Below, one piece after another: positions 39,742-44,685 of a DNA stretch of 44,685 bases (position 1 is its first letter; each line of letters starts with the position of its first letter). The notes under the pieces were generated by a model. It saw nothing but the letters and a program-made list of their open reading frames with translations. It was not told the origin of the DNA and made no database searches. The stretch comes from Deltaproteobacteria bacterium. GTDB taxonomy: Bacteria > Desulfobacterota > Desulfuromonadia > Geobacterales > Pseudopelobacteraceae. Made by a program: the position numbers and the translations under genes. The stretch covers positions 1 through 44,685 of the forward strand of contig JACRCG010000276.1 in NCBI GenBank assembly GCA_016219145.1. The letters are read 5' to 3'.

Positions 39742-40370
39742 CGCAACTCTTCTCCGCCGCTTTTTATCTCCAGATGCGCCCAGATATCACGAGAATTGAA
39801 TGAAGCTGCCACGGCGGCAAGAATAAGAGTAAGCCCTCCGAAAGACCAGAGTGCGGCGCCTGGAATTACGCTGGCCGAACCGGCCAGCTTTACCAGCGAT
39901 ACCAGCACTCCCAGCATGAAGACCTCAACCATGCCCCACGGTTTGATACATTGCAGAATACGCAGGATCAGCGGGACACCGGCCGGCACACGCCGCATCC
40001 TGAGCGGCAGCAGCAGATACAGCATCATGCTCAGCTCGATGACCGGTATCAAAATGGTAGTTATGAATACCACCAGCGAGATGGAACGCATGTTCTGATC
40101 CCAGAGGGCACAGACGGCGCCGTACAGGTTGGTAGCATTACGAACACCCTGGATTTCGATCCCCAGAATGGGATATACGTTGGCAATAATCAACAGCATC
40201 GACGCCGTCAGCACCAGAGCCAGCGTACGATCCAGGCTGTCGGGCGAATTGCGGTACAGGTGTGCGCCGCAGCAGCGGCAGCAGGCTATTCCCCCCGGAA
40301 GAAGCTCAATTTCCCTGAGGATCAGATCGCATTCGCGGCAGGCGACCAGTGGTTTGGGATCGACATTCAT
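39738..40370 (-). CDS. pqiA: PqiA-like inner-membrane protein, first half
   Basis: A 210-residue PqiA-domain protein: zinc ribbon CRECDLILRE and CCRCCGAHL, then four transmembrane helices including TLALVLTASMLLIIANVYPIL and VVFITTILIPVIEL. It corresponds to the first half of E. coli PqiA. First gene of the four-gene operon, overlapping the second by 4 bases. Start at the ATG at 40368-40370; an in-frame TTG at 40388 is less likely. Promoter lies in the 150-base divergent gap before the MFS gene. Confidence 0.9.
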   Translation of the reverse strand: MNVDPKPLVACRECDLILREIELLPGGIACCRCCGAHLYRNSPDSLDRTLALVLTASMLLIIANVYPILGIEIQGVRNATNLYGAVCALWDQNMRSISLVVFITTILIPVIELSMMLYLLLPLRMRRVPAGVPLILRILQCIKPWGMVEVFMLGVLVSLVKLAGSASVIPGAALWSFGGLTLILAAVAASFNSRDIWAHLEIKSGGEELR

Positions 40371-40517
40371 GAATTTTACCCGTGACAATATTTACCCGTG
40401 AAAGTAAGGTCATGCATTATTGTAGTCAAGATAAATTTGTATTCGATAATTACATGGTTGACAGCACTTTGTTCAAGGATCATTTTTCAGTGCTGAAAGG
40501 GAGCGGCGGAAGTTTCA

Positions 40518-41738
40518 ATGAGTGCGGCGGCGCAAAACATAAACGTACGGGAAGGGCAGGTCAGGGTCGGCACCCCGGAGTTCAGGCGGATCAATATAGC
40601 CCTGTTCTGCGCCGGTTTTGTCACCTTTATCACGCTCTATGACGTGCAGCCGCTGCTGCCGCTGTTTGCGCAGGAGTTCGGCGTGTCGCCGGCCGTGGCC
40701 AGCCTGCCGCTCTCCTGCGCCACGATCGCGCTGGCTCTGGGTATGCTGATTGCGGGTACGGTTTCGGAAACGGTGGGGCGCAGGGCGCTTATGACGGTGG
40801 CGCTTTTTCTGACATCACTGCTGGCGCTGGCAACGCTTTTCAGCCACTCGTTTGAATCACTGCTGGCGCTGCGGTTATTGCAGGGACTGGTGCTGGCGGG
40901 AGTTCCTTCGGTGGCGATGGCCTATCTGGGGGAGGAGATGGATGCCCAGGCTATCGGTCACGCCATGGGCCTTTACATCAGCGGCAATGCTTTGGGAGGG
41001 ATGAGCGGGCGGATCGGATCGGCACTGTTCTGCAAGTTTGTGCCCTGGCATACCGCCATTGCCCTGGTGGGTGTCGTCAGTCTGCTGCTGAGCCTGGTGT
41101 TTCTGAAGAGCCTGCCCGCCTCGACCAACTTCCACCAGCGGCCGTTTCAGTTCAGCTACCTGTACACCTCGCTGTTCCAGCATCTGCGCGACCCTGGGCT
41201 GCACTGCCTTTATGCGCTGGCCTTCCTCACCATGGGGGGCTTCATCTCGCTCTACAACTACATCGGTTTCCGCCTGCTGGCGCCGCCTTACCAGCTTACC
41301 CAGTTCCAGGTCAGCCTGATCTTTCTGGTCTATATGCTGGGGTCATTCAGTTCCGGGATGGTCGGCAGTCTGATCCACCGTTTCGGCCGCCCCTTCATGA
41401 TCCGCCTGACGCTTGCTGTCATGCTGGTCGGGACGTTAATCACGCTTTCAGAGCCGCTCCCGCTGATAGTCGCCGGTGTCGGAATCTTCACCTGCGGCTT
41501 CTTCTGCGCTCATGCCATTGCATCCAGCTGGGTCGGTCGGCGCGCCAGCACAGCCAAAGCTCAGGCCTCCTCGCTGTACCTGTTTTCCTACTATCTCGGT
41601 TCAAGCATTTCCGGTACGATAGGCGGGCTGTTCTGGCAGAACTTCGGCTGGAACGGAGTAGCGGCAATGATTACCCTGCTGATCCTGTCCGCCTTTGGAG
41701 TGGCGGCACTACTATTGCGAATGCCGACTACAGAATAA
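40518..41738 (+). CDS. MFS transporter (YnfM/arabinose-efflux-permease type)
   Basis: A 406-residue major facilitator with twelve predicted transmembrane helices. The loop between helices 2 and 3 has GTVSETVGRRALM, the family signature, and the second half repeats it as GSLIHRFGRPFMI. N-terminal ALFCAGFVTFITLYDVQPLLPLFAQEF is typical of the YnfM group, which exports drugs or sugars; substrate unknown. GGAAG precedes the ATG by 5 bases. Divergent from the pqi operon. Confidence 0.9.
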   Translation: MSAAAQNINVREGQVRVGTPEFRRINIALFCAGFVTFITLYDVQPLLPLFAQEFGVSPAVASLPLSCATIALALGMLIAGTVSETVGRRALMTVALFLTSLLALATLFSHSFESLLALRLLQGLVLAGVPSVAMAYLGEEMDAQAIGHAMGLYISGNALGGMSGRIGSALFCKFVPWHTAIALVGVVSLLLSLVFLKSLPASTNFHQRPFQFSYLYTSLFQHLRDPGLHCLYALAFLTMGGFISLYNYIGFRLLAPPYQLTQFQVSLIFLVYMLGSFSSGMVGSLIHRFGRPFMIRLTLAVMLVGTLITLSEPLPLIVAGVGIFTCGFFCAHAIASSWVGRRASTAKAQASSLYLFSYYLGSSISGTIGGLFWQNFGWNGVAAMITLLILSAFGVAALLLRMPTTE

Positions 41739-41800
41739 ACTCCGCAGTGTCCGGTCAGAAAATTGCATCATTGAATTTTGACATGAAAACGCTGCTTTTC

Positions 41801-41882
41801 ACCCTCCCCCAGCCCCTCCCATCGAAGGGAGGGGGGCTGTAATCCCCACTCCCCTTGTGGGAGAGGGGTAGGGAGAGGGGGG
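41801..41882. repeat. C-run/G-run palindromic repeat between MFS and crcB genes
   Basis: AGCCCCTCCC and GGGAGGGGGGCT around ATCGAA form one hairpin, followed by CTCCCCTTGTGGGAGAGG as a second. Related in composition to the elements at 23465, 24501 and 32385. No fluoride-riboswitch motif was seen in the gap. Confidence 0.7.
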
Positions 41883-41909
41883 ACACAAACCACAAGGAGA
41901 ACACAGTAG

Positions 41910-42284
41910 ATGAAAAACGCACTTACAATCGCCCTGTTCTGCGCCGGCGGCGGAGTCAGCCGCTACTATCTGTCCGGCTGGGTCCACAGCATGTTCGGCT
42001 GGGCTTTTCCCTACGGCACTTTGGCGGTCAACGTCATCGGCGCTTATTTCATAGGCTTGATCATGGAGCTGGGATTGAGCGGCGCGGCGATGCCGGGGAC
42101 TCTGCGGGTCGGACTGACCGCCGGCTTCATGGGGGGGCTGACGACCTTTTCCACCTTCAGTTACGAGACCTTCAAGCTGATTGAAGCAGGCCGGTTCATG
42201 TTGGCTTTCGCCAACATAATGATCAGCGTGGCGGTCTGCCTGCTGTTTACCTGGCTCGGCATAATTACGGTCAGGGCGCTATAG
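41910..42284 (+). CDS. crcB: fluoride ion channel CrcB/FluC
   Basis: A 124-residue four-helix membrane protein with all FluC signatures: GGGVSRYYLSGW, YGTLAVNVIGAYFIG and GFMGGLTTFSTFSYET. It works as a dual-topology dimer that lets fluoride leave the cell. A single crcB copy, so it should insert in both orientations. Ribosome site AAGGAG about 12 bases upstream of the ATG. Confidence 0.95.
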   Translation: MKNALTIALFCAGGGVSRYYLSGWVHSMFGWAFPYGTLAVNVIGAYFIGLIMELGLSGAAMPGTLRVGLTAGFMGGLTTFSTFSYETFKLIEAGRFMLAFANIMISVAVCLLFTWLGIITVRAL

Positions 42285-42294
42285 CAGCTGTATT

Positions 42295-44184
<1,890 letters not shown>

Positions 44185-44229
44185 TGGTACCTCTTGGGAT
44201 GTTGGATTGGAAATAAACCTGGGAACGGT

Positions 44230-44366
44230 CATTATCGCACAAAGCTCACAAAGTTCACCAAGAATAACCGGTGATTATCAAAGCTGACAAGGTCATTTTA
44301 CGGGTTACTGTTTCAAACTCGAAAAGACTCTGCTTTCTTTGTGTTCTTTGTGCCTTTGCGAGAGAC
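44230..44366 (+). repeat. dispersed repeat E, copy 3
   Basis: Begins TTATCGCACAAAGCTCACAA and ends CTTTGTGCCTTTGCGAGAG, same orientation as copy 1 (7601-7749). The ends are well conserved, the middle less so. It separates the uup-like gene from the radical SAM gene end. Confidence 0.8.
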
Positions 44367-44401
44367 GACTGCTTTTGATGGGATGAAGGGTGGCGACGCA
44401 A

Positions 44402-44685
44402 TCACTGCAGGCATTGAAACACGCCGGTGCACCAGAGGCAGGCCCCGCAGGGGACATCTCCGATATGGCAATCCTGCTCGAATTCATCGGTCTGCACGTA
44501 ATCACAGGGGGCCAGGCCGCAGTTCGAGCAGCCCGGGTAGTCATAGCCGGTGACCTGCGCCCGGAAAGCGCCAAACTCCGGGCTGTTCCAGATCTGCAGC
44601 AGATCCTGCCCGGTTACGTTTCCGAACACCTTGGGGGCACCCTGCTGGCGCCAGCCGCTGGCATAGCAGCGATAGCGATGCCACA
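44402..44685 (-). CDS. radical SAM/SPASM protein, C-terminal part (5' end outside window)
   Basis: The last 94 codons of a gene entering from the right edge. It reads RCYASGWRQQGAPKVFGNVTG, then LLQIWNSPEFGAFRAQV, and a Cys-rich end: CSNCGLAPCDYVQ, EQDCHIGDVPCGACLWCTGVFQC. The 'GN...IWNSPEF..FR' pattern and Cys spacing are those of a SPASM auxiliary-cluster domain. The radical SAM core is not in the window, so substrate class cannot be judged. Confidence 0.82.
   Translation of the reverse strand, partial: WHRYRCYASGWRQQGAPKVFGNVTGQDLLQIWNSPEFGAFRAQVTGYDYPGCSNCGLAPCDYVQTDEFEQDCHIGDVPCGACLWCTGVFQCLQ

Noticed and set aside
40382..40642. Small open frame upstream of the MFS gene
   Set aside because: It overlaps the MFS start in another frame and shows no protein features.
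41739..41909. Fluoride riboswitch upstream of crcB
   Set aside because: The gap contains only a C-run/G-run repeat; the conserved fluoride aptamer bases were not seen.

Overview
The window reads as chromosome from a deltaproteobacterium of the Geobacter/Pelobacter type (Geobacterales). The grounds are moderately GC-rich coding sequence, anaerobic cobalamin genes (cbiF, cbiG, fused cbiET, cbiL), a monohaem periplasmic cytochrome, DUF362 and FrdX-like ferredoxins, a DUF4388-roadblock protein, and many short palindromic repeat families between genes. Genus and species cannot be fixed from the sequence alone. No tRNA, rRNA, CRISPR array, transposase or phage gene was seen.

Layout. 1-2.8 kb: Dabb protein, cytidylate-kinase-like protein, Smr protein and an OmpA-type lipoprotein. 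2.9-4.8 kb: cobalamin genes cobM/cbiF and cbiG. 4.8-6.6 kb: a small accessory patch with an orphan nucleotidyltransferase, a cytochrome c, an orphan Phd-type antitoxin and a 15-codon toxin stub that runs into pdxA. 6.6-13.2 kb: pdxA, a DUF362 ferredoxin, a lipobox-bearing beta-barrel protein, rhomboid protease, proA and a CoA-binding protein. 13.5-18.9 kb: DUF4388-roadblock protein, typA and a hybrid histidine kinase. 19-21 kb: cbiET and cbiL. 20.9-23 kb (minus strand): molybdenum cofactor genes moaA-MOSC and mobB. 23-24.4 kb: a YgbA-family protein and an FrdX-like ferredoxin, probably a nitrosative-stress pair, with an HcpR/FNR-type palindrome at the promoter.

24.7-30.2 kb: a tight run of exported cyclophilin, macro-domain protein, a TIGR04222 membrane protein with a Cys/Gly tail, a radical SAM/SPASM enzyme and an ABC-F ATPase. 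30.3-35.1 kb: a single-chain type IIG restriction-modification enzyme translationally coupled to a four-helix-bundle suffix protein. 35.2-36.8 kb: aspA-like lyase and a NifU-C scaffold. 36.9-40.4 kb (minus): a four-gene pqiA-pqiA-pqiB-pqiC operon. 40.5-44.7 kb: MFS transporter, fluoride channel crcB, Uup-type ABC-F ATPase (minus) and the 3' end of another radical SAM/SPASM gene.

The most unusual signals are two. First, in 28-35 kb, palindromic or tandem repeat elements from several families, which look like typical intergenic repeats, lie inside open reading frames without breaking them: five in the restriction enzyme (including two 94-bp copies of one element in the same frame), two in the gene coupled to it, and a heptamer array in the ABC-F gene. 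They resemble the protein-coding palindromic elements known from Rickettsia. Second, the Cys/Gly-repeat tail of a membrane protein is encoded five bases upstream of a radical SAM/SPASM gene, which suggests a peptide-modification pair.
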